64,000 nucleotides of DNA from Adiantum capillus-veneris (GCA_014529385.2 CM043950.1:72568435-72632434), one strand, 5' to 3'; counted from the stretch's first letter, positions 31,718 through 43,900 are shown. The notes: generated by a model from the sequence alone, not told the origin. Numbers and translations are program-made.

Positions 31718-33020
31718 TCAACTAGCAATAGTAGCGACCCCTCTTCTAGTGAAGAGTGGAATGAATTCTGCACTTAGTGGTGCATCATCTTCGTCTTCAC
31801 TATCCAGCAAGAAATCCTTTTCTTTGCCTTTTAAACTTGAAGGATTGCCCATTAAGCATTGGCGAGCATCTGCTTCGAGAGGTGCATCCTCTTTGTCTTC
31901 ACTGTCCAACACGACAATCTTTTCTTTGCCTTTTAAACTTGAAAGATTTCCAATTAACCCCTCGCGAGCATCTATTGGAGAGGCGACTGCGTTCTTCTCT
32001 GTAGCCCTCAGAGGATTGACCTGTTGAGGAGACGTTGGCCAATTCCCTTGATCGCTATCAATAAGTTGGTAAAAATTAAGAACGTTAGTAGTGACATTTA
32101 GTGTTGCAGCACAAGTAACATTAAGGGGAAGAAATAAATATACCTGTGGGTTTCCTGCCACCCTCTGAGAAACCAATCGATGCGAGGTTGCGCATTCGTG
32201 TAAGCCTCATCAAGAACAAAATATTCACCGCATCTTGATATGTGGTAGAAAAAGGAAAAATCATGGTTTTCCATAATGCTTTGATCTTTTTTAACGGCAT
32301 CCCACGCCCCTGAAAAGGTGTTATCCATGAGGAAGACAGATAATACTTACCAAACTTTAGCATATGGTGCAATATTGATAAGAAGTTGTTACCAATTGGG
32401 TGCTTCAAGTGGAATTTCCAGTACATGAGTGCGCGATAAAAAATATTCGCATGCATTAGACAAACCCTGTTCTTTAGCTCATCTGTCCCGTACTGTATGT
32501 ATAGTTCGATTCCCTTGTTGATATCGTCAACCGTTACATTGTGGGAGAAGTTCTCATAATGTGGTTGGTCCATGTCTTTCATGCAATACCCTAGAATACC
32601 GTAAAAGGTATGCATATTCTTTTGGTTGAGGGCATGACAAAGAATGTTCGCTGCATCGAGACTATCAAAATCCCACCCTAGGTATTGCTCTATTTTCTTG
32701 CTCACTGCAACAATGGACGTCACCATGATCCGAGCAACCATCTGAAAGTGGAGGTGGAAGACAATGCCACCATGCTCGATCGAGCACATACCGGCGACCA
32801 CTTCCTCATCCACAAAAGCTTTCAACGTCGAAAAAAGAGCGACGTCCACATCACTACCGCCTGTAGACACTGTTATGCTCAACTCAAGCATCTTTTTCGG
32901 CTTGTTGCCTTTTGTATGAGCGATTCTCTCTTGTTCCGAGAGCCTAGGCCTCCCTCCAGGTCTCTTTGAACTAGAGGGAGCAATGTCTGCTGACCTAGCG
33001 AGATGCTTCATCCTTGCCAT
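31718..33020 (-). pseudogene. Rep-like HUH endonuclease (Replitron-type transposon protein), frameshifted
   Basis: Start ATG at 33020 (MARMKH). An AT-hook-like GGRPRL (residues 22-27) precedes a rolling-circle Rep fold: a motif I-like strand (LELSITVST, 45-53), motif II HUH as HLHFQ (H89, H91) and motif III YxxK as YCMKD (Y145, K148). This is the catalytic set of single-tyrosine HUH nucleases, which nick one DNA strand and form a phosphotyrosine link. The region after it (QPHYENFSHNVTVDDI, then WITPFQGRGM and LWKTMIF) fits Rep proteins of algal and plant Replitron-like elements as I remember them. No P-loop helicase follows. The frame changes near 32310-32225; either an indel or an implausibly short 41-nt GTAAGT...CAG intron (32310-32350) explains this. 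A normal 89-nt intron follows (32055-32143), then a tail with two 34-aa repeats (SSLKGKEK...DSED) ending at 31718. Confidence 0.7.
31790..31990. repeat. 102-bp tandem duplication encoding a 34-aa repeat
   Basis: Two diverged copies in register at a 102-bp offset (for example TTTTCTTTGCCTTTTAAACT at 31818 and 31920). Because 102 is a multiple of three, the duplication keeps the frame of the Rep-like C-terminal tail, giving two acidic SSLKGKEK..LDSED.EDAPL units. Confidence 0.85.
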
Positions 33021-33650
33021 TTCAAAATAACCCTAAAGATGCAACGCACTTAACTACGACATGCATTAACAGTATCACTATCCATGTGAGAACAATTCAT
33101 AGCCAATATACACAAATAATACATGGTACGCATGTTTACCTCCTTCCATAAATTTTCTTGCCTGCAAAATCTGCGTCCTGCTGCAGCAAACACCTCACAA
33201 TTTCCGTCAACAGGGTGTCCTACCTGCGTGTCAATGTCCACTGCTGCAACAAACAACAAGTAAACTCATCAGGCCTACACCAAACAGGTGGTTGCAGCGC
33301 TCAACAGGCTGGTCTACTTGCATTTCGATGTCCGCTGGTGCAGCAACAGCAGCTGCGTTCATCAGACTTGCAGCACCTCAATATGCTCTTTTGTCGACCT
33401 ATCATTGTCCATTGCTGCAACAAATTACAGCAGGTGAGCTCATTTGGTGTGGATGAGCGATGCACTAACTTAAGCAATGACTGCCCCATACAGCGCTGCC
33501 ACGACAATGCCACGCAACAAGTCGAAGGCGAAGAAGCTTCTAAAAGCAGGCAGCCTTCGCTACCACACGTCCTGCATAGCCTTAAACAAATTTTTCTCTA
33601 CGCTCGAAAAAAACAAACATTCTCTTAAACGGGGATCTTTTCGCATTTTT
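33021..33650. other. upstream region of the Rep-like gene
   Basis: About 600 bp with no clear gene. A CA(C/T)TGCTGCAACAAA phrase recurs at about 33236 and 33408, and TGCAGCAACAGCAGC-type sequence lies between, so some internal duplication has occurred. I could not identify element ends here. Confidence 0.35.
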
Positions 33651-33916
33651 TTCAGCTCGGTACCCCATACTCGTAGAAGTGAAAATAAAATCCACTTCCT
33701 CTAAAGATTCCCCCTCCCCCCAGCATCTTCGACCCCACCTTTTCGGCTCGCTCTCTCTCTCTCTCTCGCGTGCGAAGAGACGTAGGCTGCTCCTTGCCTC
33801 CTATCGCCTTCCCCCTCCCCATCTGCAGCTCTTCTAATCCACGACGCCCACCTCCCTTCTACTCATCAACTCTTCCTTCTTTCCTTCCCTTCATGTACCA
33901 AACACACTCCGCTCAC

Positions 33917-34020
33917 GGAGCTTGATTCAGACGCAGTGCGGGAGCGCACACACACACACACACACACACAAATAGAAGCCTCATGGAGCTTGATTCCGAC
34001 GCAGTGCGGGAGCGCGCGCG

Positions 34021-34053
<33 letters not shown>

Positions 34054-34070
34054 GGAGAGAGAGAGAGACC
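33917..34070. repeat. 31-bp direct duplication plus CA/GA microsatellites
   Basis: GGAGCTTGATTC(A/C)GACGCAG... occurs at 33917-33947 and 33985-34015 (68-bp period), each copy running into a CA repeat; the second is followed by GA. The long frames across this stretch are low-complexity artefacts. Confidence 0.85.
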
Positions 34071-34580
34071 CAAATTGGGAAAAAAGGGAAAAAATTCATG
34101 GCAAAGGGAAAGAGAGGGGCATGCCCTGCACGTGGCCTGCCCCCTCCCTCACCCTTCACTTTCCTATCTACCTCTCTCCCTTACCTTTTCTAGCTCCAAC
34201 TGATGAGCAAATTTTTTATTTTCTAGAATTGGGTACCCCATACTACTGAGTGCTTGCTTGAATACTCAACATGTGTACATCGTGAGAAAGGACCTAGTCG
34301 AGCATCATAAAGGGCTTGCGTGTCGACAAGAACATCTACAACTACAATATCGCTTTTAGTACATTTGACTCAAACTCTAACCATGGATATTTACTGCATC
34401 ATTTAGAAGTTTCCATCGTGTGCTTTTAAGGTCCAAAATAGAAATTTGTTGGTTTGGCAAAGAACACCACAGTTGGCATCCATGTCCACTCCCGACCCGG
34501 CAAAGTTAATTGATCAGAAGGCATGGGAATGGGTGAGCTCCACTTCGTGTTGTGGATTCCAAATGAGGAGGACAGCGTAT

Positions 34581-34587
34581 GTATATG
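34581..34587 (+). promoter_or_regulatory. candidate TATA element of the 2S-albumin-like gene
   Basis: GTATATGG lies about 105 bp before the ATG. It is the only TATA-like sequence at a plausible distance, but it is weak. Confidence 0.3.
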
Positions 34588-34689
34588 GAAGCGTATGGCC
34601 AGACGTCTTTAAATGTCAGCAGCCGTCTCCCACCCCTAATTCATCACTGCTGCGCCCCTAGAATTTGTCATTTGCCTAATATACACAAG

Positions 34690-35298
34690 ATGGCTTCGTG
34701 TAGCCTAATGCATGCTTTGGGCCTTGCCTTGCTTACGCTCCTCTTTGCTGCTGTTGCGGCTACCTCCAACGGAGGCCCCTGCACCAATCAGCAGCCTCGC
34801 CGCGAGCAGTGGCGGCAGCAGCTTCGCTCCTGTAATGACTACATGCGTCAGCACCACACAAATGGGCCTGAAGAGGCTGCCTCTGGCTGCAGCAGCATGC
34901 AACAAGCAGGAGACAATCCACGGGACCAGCCCAGCCAACAATGCTGCCAGAGTCTGCAGCGCATCTCTTCCTAGGATAGATGTCGTGCCCTTAGGGCGGT
35001 CTATGGTGGCAGGATGCAAGAAACATATGGCTTTGATGGCATGCAAGCTGGGGTAGAGGAGAGGGCATCCCGCCTGCTGCAACGATGCAATCTGAGTCCC
35101 GGTGAATGTGGCTATCAAGGTAAGCAAGGACTTCGAAGGTTCCGCTGTTTTTTCTATTTTTCTTATTCTCTAATCAGAGAAATTTTTAATGGGAGGGTGC
35201 ATCTTGTAATTTTTTGTAAGAGCAGTAGTAACATCCATTTACTTCTATGATTTGATGCAGACTTGATTGTGAATGAGGTCGACGAGTTCAGGTGGTAA
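34690..35298 (+). pseudogene. 2S-albumin-like seed/spore storage protein gene, two exons, in-frame TAG
   Basis: Small sulfur-rich storage protein of the prolamin superfamily, normally delivered through the secretory pathway to protein bodies. Residues 1-~25 form a signal peptide (MASCSLMHALGLALL...). Mature cysteines are C31, C48, C67, C85-C86, C98, C133 and C140, that is eight in all with the CC pair and an albumin-like end (RLLQRCNLSPGECGY); RREQWRQQLRSCNDYM is the typical first helix. The sixth cysteine is in CRA, not CxC. Exon 1 is 34690-35119, the intron (GTAAGC...GCAG) 35120-35260, and exon 2 35261-35298 (DLIVNEVDEFRW). Codon 95 (34972-34974) is TAG; CAG (Gln) would fit the family. A polyadenylation-type AATAAA is at 35448. 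Fern spore 2S storage proteins (matteuccin-type) are the nearest relatives I can think of; that is recall, not a search. Sequencing error is an alternative. Confidence 0.72.
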
Positions 35299-35392
35299 GA
35301 GTGCTCGAGCTTTGCGCAATCCACCCAAGCAATATTAAGCGGGCCATAGAGTGCTCGAGCTTTGCACGATGCGCCCAAGCAATAATAGGCAA
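35298..35392. repeat. 50-bp imperfect tandem duplication in the storage-gene 3' UTR
   Basis: AGAGTGCTCGAGCTTTGC begins at 35298 and again at 35348, followed in both copies by a CCCAAGCAAT segment. The first copy starts at the last base of the TAA stop. Confidence 0.85.
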
Positions 35393-35447
35393 TGTGAAGC
35401 TATATCTAGTACACACCTCAATGTACTCCCTAATTGGGTTCATTATC

Positions 35448-35453
35448 AATAAA
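35448..35453 (+). terminator. polyadenylation signal AATAAA
   Basis: Canonical AATAAA 150 bp after the stop of the 2S-albumin-like gene, in a sense-compatible T/A-rich context. Confidence 0.55.
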
Positions 35454-35499
35454 TTCCACAATTAGTCCGTTGTGATGTTTTGACGAGCATTTTATTTTA

Positions 35500-37500
35500 T
35501 GTCTTAAGATTTGGAATAGCATAAACTTCTCTATGTTCAAAGACAATGCATTTGATTAGTTATGTTATTAATATGGTACTATTCAGTCAAGTCTAGTATT
35601 ACTGACCACCCCATTGATTTCTTCTTTACTTAGGGTAGCCATTGGTAGCATAGTTCTATGCCTCCTGGATTTAAATAATGGCCATTTGAATCGAATGTCT
35701 AATAATTTTCCCTTATCCTGCATGTAGCCACATGTCTTCCTTAAGAGCATGACCCCCCTTACAGAGCTCAGCAATCGCTTACTAGCAAACCCCCACCAAG
35801 CGATGGATCCTTTCACCTCTTGTGAAGGACTCGCTTTATCTCTCGCCTATCCATGGACGGCTGGATCTCTTCATCTCCCGAAATAGAGATGACGAACCCA
35901 TGGGCTAGAAACGGACAGCCTCGATGTGAACAGGAGTGATTCAATGGCGAGTTGAGCAAAAATACTCACAATAATATTGGGTCAAAATCCCAGAAGTCAA
36001 AAAAAAAAAAAGTGTCTTGAGAGAGGATCAAACGGATGTACAATCCTCGCCTCACCCGCCACAACTTTCACAAACAACCGAACAGGACCTCTAGGCTCCA
36101 TCAAGCAAGCTCGAGCAACTCTGTGATCCTGCTGCAAAGAGAATACGAGGGACTTATCCACATCTAAGATCTAAGGACTGGCCACAAGGTACCCCCAATA
36201 CCTCCCAATCAATATCATCAATCCAACTATTCCATCTAAGCATACGTAGTAAAGGATGATCCTCCCTCCTAAACAACAATCCAAGACCACTATCCCGAGG
36301 ATATGAAGAGAACGGGGAAAAAGAAGACAAGCTCCAGCAAGATCCACAACACATCACCACTTCTCGTCATGAGCTATTCCACATGGCATCAAGAGGCCAC
36401 ATATCATTGGATAAGACAAATCATCTTCCGAGAAGATGGAAGTAAGGGTATAGATTACAAGCAAGCTTATTTGGCCCCTCTATTGCCACTACAGTCCGCA
36501 AGGGTAGGCAAGATTGTGCCTTTGATAAGATTTACATTTAACATTTAGCACCCATTGCCACAATTGCAATTAATACAAATTCAATTGCAATTTATTAACC
36601 ATTTTCAACTTGGCTTATAATGCATCTACAAATAGCTTGTTCTTGCATCGCTCTCAATGGCCAAGAGTTGGGATTCTTGCTCGAGTCACTGCAATGAATT
36701 TGTGGTCATTTATTCTAGCATACATATCCGACAGAGCAGTACTTACAAACTCAAGCATAGCCCTAGCTTGTGTTTTGCATGTACCACAAGCTCTAGTATA
36801 TGTCTTGCTTATGTGGACCTTATCTTGAAAAGGGAGATAGGGAAATGGTGAGCTTCCCCACCATCGCATGCCATTGTGTGGATGAAAATCCTCTGCTATG
36901 GTCATCCATATCCGAAATTGTGATTTTCGTTTGTCCAGTCATGTGAACCTAACTAGTTTCGTTGTCCTCCTCTATTTGAACCACAACAAAGTTAAGCTAG
37001 AGGTGGTTGTTGCTACGCCAAGCTATACATTTAGCGTTGCATTAGGTTGTTTTGTTTCTGCAAAGCGTTCTTTCAAGTAATTTTTCCCATAAATGTGACT
37101 TCCTTGATTTGCACATCCAAGGAAAGAAGGAAAAAGAGCATTTTTCATTCCGTGAAGGTCATGTGGTATGGTAAAATGTATCTACCAACTATACAAAACC
37201 AGAATCATAAATAAACCAATAAGACCATATTCGGTATTATGGTAAAAATCTCGCATAATTATGGGAATCTTCAAATCAAGCATATTCATGTAATTTGGGA
37301 ATTTCACAAAAAAATGAGGTAACTATATTCATCTATGGTTGGTAGCTATAGATGATAATCTTGTAAATTGTGGTATCGATAAACACCAAAACTTAAGAGT
37401 ACATAGGAAGGAATTAGAAGAAAACCATGAATTAATTAAAGCATAAAAGATAACCACTAATCTTATTTATAAAATTGAGTAGTAAAATGTCAATATAAAC
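35500..37500. other. intergenic, no gene recognised
   Basis: Short minus-strand frames around 35583-36360 have protein-like runs (LVRGVMLLRKTCGYMQ, RREDHPLLRMLRWN), but no family is evident and they are not joined. The rest is AT-rich. Confidence 0.4.
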
Positions 37501-37510
37501 TCCCATATAT

Positions 37511-40500
37511 TTATTCCTCTTTTGATTCCACATGAAGCCTTTGATTCAAACATGATTGATGTGCACGGGTCAGCCCTGCTTTGGATTTTAGAGCATGCCT
37601 TTTGGGAATTTTAATTCTAGAAAATGTCCTATGTTTGCTTCGTCTCCAAGACGAAGCAATTGCATCAACATATTTCCACACTTGTGGGTCCTTGTAGTAT
37701 AAGCCCAAAAACCCTTCCAACAATTGGTGTAAGCTTGAGCATCAGTCATACCACTCTTTCCAGCACAAAGTGCCAAAATATTGAATCAAAAGCTTTCTAT
37801 TTTTTGGTGATGTAGGATCTTGGTCAATGTTTGACAAAGCCATGACAAGCCAAACATGATATATTCTTGTGTCACTTGGGAGTAGCATTACAAAGTCACC
37901 CTGTTACACGTCAATCATGGGTTCAAATTCTTCCCTTGGTCTAACTTGTTGAGGTCCACAAAAAAAATCATTCAACTCTTCCAAGCCTAGAAATCTCTAT
38001 GTTCCTTGTTGAAAATTCATCAAGTTGCTTTGTAATTGATGATGTTTATGAGTTTTTGGCCAGAAATGTTCATACAACAATGCTTCTGATCTGATTTATT
38101 TTCCAATCTCTTCAATCACCTTACTCCAATGATCTATCATGGGTCTATAGTACCTTGGAATACTTATACCACCTCCTAAATTCTGCCAAAACCTCTTCAT
38201 GGACCTAAACATATTGCACCATTGCTACCAAAGGAGGATTTCCTTGTAACATTGGATTCCCTTCACTATCTATTTTCCAAAGATGAATAATTCCACTCCA
38301 ATTTGAAACACCTACATATGCCTTATATTACATCACGAGTGTTTTCTCTTGCATAAAGAACCTAGAAGTGGTTTGGAGTGACCAACAAGTATGTCCTGTC
38401 TATCACAAAGATAGACATCATAGTATGTCTTGAAATGAACAACCTTAATGAGTAAGAATGGAGCTGGAGATGAAGATGATCTAGGTCTTAGTGTATCCAT
38501 CAAATGTGGCAAAGTATAAGTTTGTGTAACTCTCAACTTCTCTAAGAACCTGCTAAACATAGTATCTATGTCTTCATGTGTATGTCCAACCATTAAAAAA
38601 CCTAGCTAGATGGTTTTGAAAAAACCCCTTGCAACAACCAATGACAAGTAAATAAATACTGGTTTTTATTCTCCCCATCACAATTATCCAATTGTAGCAA
38701 TAAGTTCTCTAGGAACTTGGAAATGTTGATCGCAAATCCTCTTCAGCAATTTGAAGTGCTTGAACAATAGACTCTTTGCCGTCACTCATGTTGTGGTAGT
38801 CTAAATCATCCCTTGTGTTCAAAGCATGTTGTAGTGAAACATTGCTCCTCGGAAGCCCATTTATTACCAGATCACCAAGTGGATGCTTATCCATCCTTTC
38901 TAAGTTGTGTAAACAATTAGCAATTGAGCCAACTGTAAGGTTTGGATCAGTTGGCCACAAACCATTCAAAACAAAGTTTCTATAATGACCTTCTCCATTT
39001 TCACGAGTGATCATGCCAATTAGTTCCACATCTGTAAATTGTAACTTGAATCCATACCCTTGGAAACAACGCATAGTCTTAAAATTTCTATCTTCTTTTG
39101 ATCCATCTTATCATGAGTTATGCATACATATTTATCTAGTTGAGTTTCTAAAAATGCGTCTCATGCATAATATAGGCTTTTGTAACTATTATGTTGTGCC
39201 ATGTAAACTTCTCTCTCTCTCAAGAGGAGAGCTCTTTCTTCAAGGTTAGGTTTGGCTCCCAAACTTGCTTTGATTGAATAACAAATATTGTACTTAGAGA
39301 ACTCACTTGTCTTTGCTAAGGTGACATATGGGTACTCTTTGTTCCAAAGAAGACTAGGGAATCTTCTTCTTATACCCCATTTGTTCAAGTGTTGTACTCA
39401 TTTCACTTAAAATATCCATTTGTTTGTATGTTGATGGAATTACCAATTGAGTCTCCCTTTAACGATCCAACATTGTTCATCTTCTATGTGGCATCTTCTT
39501 AGAGTTGTTATCCAAAACTTCATTGAGCAATGCTCTTGATAAGCTAATATGTTGAAATCCTCTTCTCAATATACATGTGTTTCCATGCACATATTGGCGC
39601 ACACCGTTCTTAAAGTTTTCCTTGTAGCGATAAAATGATGTCTTTGCTATTCCATGTAGCTCATACTATGCCCTCAACAAACAATAGTCCCATTTAACTT
39701 GAAATGGTGCCACACCTTCTCATCTTTTTGGTAGCATATAGAGAGAACATCATAAACATATTTTTTTCGTGTCTTCTGAGGTTCTCCCCAAAATTCTTTT
39801 CGTAACCTCATTACCATATCACGTTCTTCATACTGAAAACATTTCTTTTCACAACAATCAATAAATGAAACCCTTCAAATCGATTCAACTGAAAGATAGA
39901 ACCTACAAGCTGGTTGTGCTTTTTCTTTTTGCATCCTATTGATGGAAGTGTATCGTCTCTGACTTGAACATTGAACTGCATTATCCTCATGACTTATTTG
40001 AGAATTGCCTTTATTGGAAAATACATCTTCACATCGAGTATGCGTTCCATCAATGGGAACAAAGCATTGTAATGGGATCCCATTCAACATTGTTATCTGT
40101 TTGATAGGCCATTTCACTAACATAAGGCTATCCTCTTCAACCATATTCTTATTGCTTGCATTTTATCGTTCAATGGCCACACCCACACAATCAAGACCAA
40201 GTTCCTGGAAGTTGTTATAATCATGTGAAAATACACATAAATTGGTTCCCTCATTGACAATGTGCATCATTGTCTCATTCTTTAAAAGAATCCTCTACTT
40301 TTTCTAAGATTCTTGTGTCGATATTTCAAACTCCAAGATTGTTATTGATACTGCATCTATAGATTCTGCATCCACATTATCCTCTTCCTCATCACCATTT
40401 TAGCTTGTTATTGATATTACATTTGTTGCTTATGCATCCACATGATCCTCTTCCTCATCACCATTGTAGATTTGCATTGATTATAGTAAGTTGGCATTTA

Positions 40501-40774
40501 CTGTGGTAGACTGTATTTGAACCTTTGGCCACCGAATGGAGCTCCAAAGTGAGCCTTGGAGGGAAGTAGTATCCATCGTAGTAAAAGGAAGGACCACATC
40601 CTTCAAGAATTTCTTCACTAATATGGATACATTTCCTTGGCCTATCTTTATACCATGACAAGTGAAATCTTCATCGGTTCTATACACACAACCAACACCA
40701 ATAAATTCATTGTCAAATATTATGTGCACTTTCTCCCCAAGTTGAAAGTCCATTTTGCAAATGAAAAGATTCAA
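37511..40774 (-). pseudogene. DUF8039/DUF7869-type transposon-associated gene, degenerate
   Basis: Read right to left on the minus strand. At 40774-40481 a frame ends in a segment resembling DUF8039 (HGIKIGQGNV...VVLPF...SLWSSIRWPKVQ). Around 39860-39620 there is a Cys-containing block (FIDCCEKKCFQYEERD, EFWGEPQKTRKKYVYDVL, HHFKLNGTIVC). At 38593 comes the signature VGHTHEDIDTMFSRF of DUF7869 proteins. At about 37880-37520 there is a C-terminal stretch (GDFVMLLPSDTRIYHVW, then LLEGFLGLYYKDPQVWKYVDAIASS). Frames shift between blocks and stops occur, so the copy is dead. These families are abundant in plant genomes, commonly beside transposons. Biochemical function is unknown to me; a transposase role is only suspected. 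Confidence 0.55.
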
Positions 40775-40984
40775 TTGTTAATTGGAAAGTAGTTTCTGGA
40801 ACCATGTGGTACGGATCCGCCGCCACTCCGATTGAATTGTTTGGCCCTACCCGAATTTATGTCAAAAATTACATACAAAAGAATGTTAAAAAAATCAAAA
40901 TCTAAAATCACAACTTACGTATTGCAATGCACTATAGGTTAGACAATTGGTGGCGATTGCGACCAAATAATCCATGATAGTGAC

Positions 40985-43900
40985 GGATGTACGGTCTATG
41001 TTTTCTACAAACACTATTTAAAATTGATAGATGATGGGCGTCGGAGAAATAAACCATTACATCCATCTTGCAAGATTCGATTAGAATGATCAAGTGGTAG
41101 ATCTTAAATATAGCCACCTTTAAGACTTGGTTAGAATGGCCAAGTGGTGGATCTAAGGTCTACATATTGCACACAATTTGTTTAAAATGGTAAGTTGGTG
41201 AATATAGGAGAAACCAACCATTGCATCCACCTTACAAGATTTGGTAAGAATGGAAAAGTGATGGATCTTAATTGCAACCATCTTTAAAACTACGTTAGAA
41301 TGGTTGTGTGTCACCTTGCAAGACCTTGTTAGAATGACAAAGTGGTGGATTTTGGACACAACTACCTTCAAGAATTAGTTAAAATGGCGAAGTGGTGGAT
41401 CTAAGGTAGACTACCTTTCTCACACACTTTGTTGAAGGCTATAAATTGGACGATTTAGGAGACACCAACCATTGTATCCACCTTCCAAGACATGGCTAGA
41501 ATGGTCAAGGGTTGAATTTTGAATGCACTCACCCCCTAGGACTTGGTTAGAATGGCCCACTAGAATCTAAGGTCTATCTATTTGACACACTTTATTTAAA
41601 GTTGTAAGGTGGTGGATCTAAGAGACACCAACAATTGTATCCAAGTTTCAAGCCTTGATTATAATGCCCAAGCGGTGGATCTTTGATGCATCTAGTTTAT
41701 AAATCTTATTTTGAATGGCCAAGTGGTGGATCTAGGGTCCACTCATCCCACACATTTCGTGTAAAATTATAAGTATTATGATGACCAAGCGTTGAATGGG
41801 CCTAACTTTAGGACATGGTAAGAATGGCCAAGTGGTGGATTTAAGGTCTACATATTTCACACACTTTGTTTAAAATGGGAAGTTGCTGGATAAAGGAGAA
41901 AACAACCATTGCATCTACCTTGCAAGATTTGGGAGCAATGGCCAAGTGGTGGATCTTAATTGCAACCACCTTCAAAACTTGGCTAGAATGGCCAAGTGGT
42001 GGATCTAAGGTCTTTATATTGCACACACTTTGTTTAGAATATGGAGTTGATGGATGTATAATAAATCAACCATCACATCCACTTTGCAAGACCTGGTTAG
42101 AATAGAAAAGTGGTGTATTTGGATGCAACCACCTTCAAGACTTGGCTAGAATGTCTTGGTGATGGATCTGTGGTCTACCTTTCTCACACACTTTGTTGAA
42201 AGTTGTAAATTGAAGGATTTAGGAGACACCAACCGTTGCACCCACCTTTCAAAACTTGGATAGAATGGCAAAGTGTTGGATCTAGGATACACTCACCCTT
42301 TAGGACTTGGTTAGAATGTCCCACTGCAGAATCTAAGGTCTACCTATTTCACACACTTTATTTTGAATTCCAAGGTGGTGGATCAAGGAGACACCAAAAA
42401 TTGAATCCACATTTCAAGCCTTGGTTATAATGACCGAGTTGTGGATCTTTGATGCACCTACTTTTCAAACCTTAGTCTGAATGGCAAGGTAGTGGATCTC
42501 AGGTCTACTCATCCCACAAAGTTTGTGTAAAATTGCAAGTATTATGATGGCCAAGTGTTGAATGCACCAAACTTTAAGACATGGTTAGAATGACCAAGTG
42601 GTGGATCATCGATACACCCACTTATCAATACTTGGTTAGAATGTCCAAGTGGTGGATCTAAGGTCTATATATATATTTCACATAATTTGTTTAAAATGAG
42701 AAGTTGATGGATGTAGGAGAAAACAACCATTACATCTACCTTGCAAGATTTGGTTAGAATGGCCAAGTAGTGGATGTTAGTTATAGCTACCTTCAAAACT
42801 TGGTTAGAATGGCTAGGTGGTGGATCTAAGGTCTACATATTTCATACACCGTTTTAATAATAGAGAGTTGGTAGATGTAGAAGAAACCAACCATTACATC
42901 CACCTTGCAAGACCTGGTTAGAATGGCAAAGTAATGGATTTAGATGCAACCACCTTCAAGACTTGGCTAGAATGGCTTGGTGGGAGATCTAAGGTCAACA
43001 TTTTCTCACATACTTTATTGAAAGTATGAATTTGAGGATTTAGGAGACACCAACCATTGTATCCACCTTTCAAAACTTGGCTAGAATGGCCAAGTGTTGG
43101 ATCTTGGATACTTCACCCTCTACGACTTGGTTAGAATGGCCCACTAAGGAATCTAAGGTCTATCTATTTCACACACTTTACTTGACATTGCAAGGTGGTG
43201 TATCTAGGAGACACCAGTAATTGGATCCACATTTCAAGCCTTGGTTATAATGCCAAGTGGTTGATCTTTGATGCATCTACTTCCCTTATCTTAGTCTGAA
43301 TGGCCAAGTGGTGGATCTAGGGTCTACTCATCCCACAAAATTGATGTAAAATTACAAGTCTTATGAAGGCCAAGTGTTGAATGCACTGAACTTTAAGACA
43401 TGGTTAAAATGACCAAGTGGTGGATCATGGATGCACCCACTTATTAATACTTGGTTAGAATGGCCAAGTGGTGAATCTAAGGTCTACATACTACACATAC
43501 TTTGTTTAAAATTGTAAGTTCATGGATGTAGGAGAAACCAACCATTACATCTACCTTGTAAGATTTGGTAAGAATGGGTAAGTTGTGTATCTTAATTACA
43601 GCCACCTTGAAAACTTGGTTAGAATGGCAAGGTGGTGGATCTAAGGTCTACATATTGCACATAGTTTGTTTAAAATAGGGAGTTGTTGGATGAAGGATAA
43701 ACCAACCATTACATCCACCTTGCAAGAATTGGTTAGAATGACCAAGTGGTGGATTTTGGTTGCAATCACCTTCAAAAATTGATTTTAAATTGCTAGGTGG
43801 TATATCTAAGGTCTACCTTTCTCATGCACTTTGTTGAAAATTGTAAATTGGAGGACTTAGGAGACACCAACCATTGCACCCACCTTCCAAAACTTGGTTA

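Noticed and set aside
32121-33020. Integrated geminivirus Rep
   Set aside because: The HUH and YxxK motifs are shared, but there is no P-loop helicase domain, nonanucleotide origin or other viral gene nearby; spliced exons and an AT-hook-like N-terminus fit a transposon protein better.
33866-34249. Frames on both strands
   Set aside because: Driven by CA and GA repeats and a short duplication; no motif and no gene context.
34705-35127. 140-aa minus frame opposite the storage gene
   Set aside because: It is the antisense shadow of the 2S-albumin-like exon, whose cysteine pattern and splice sites support the plus strand.
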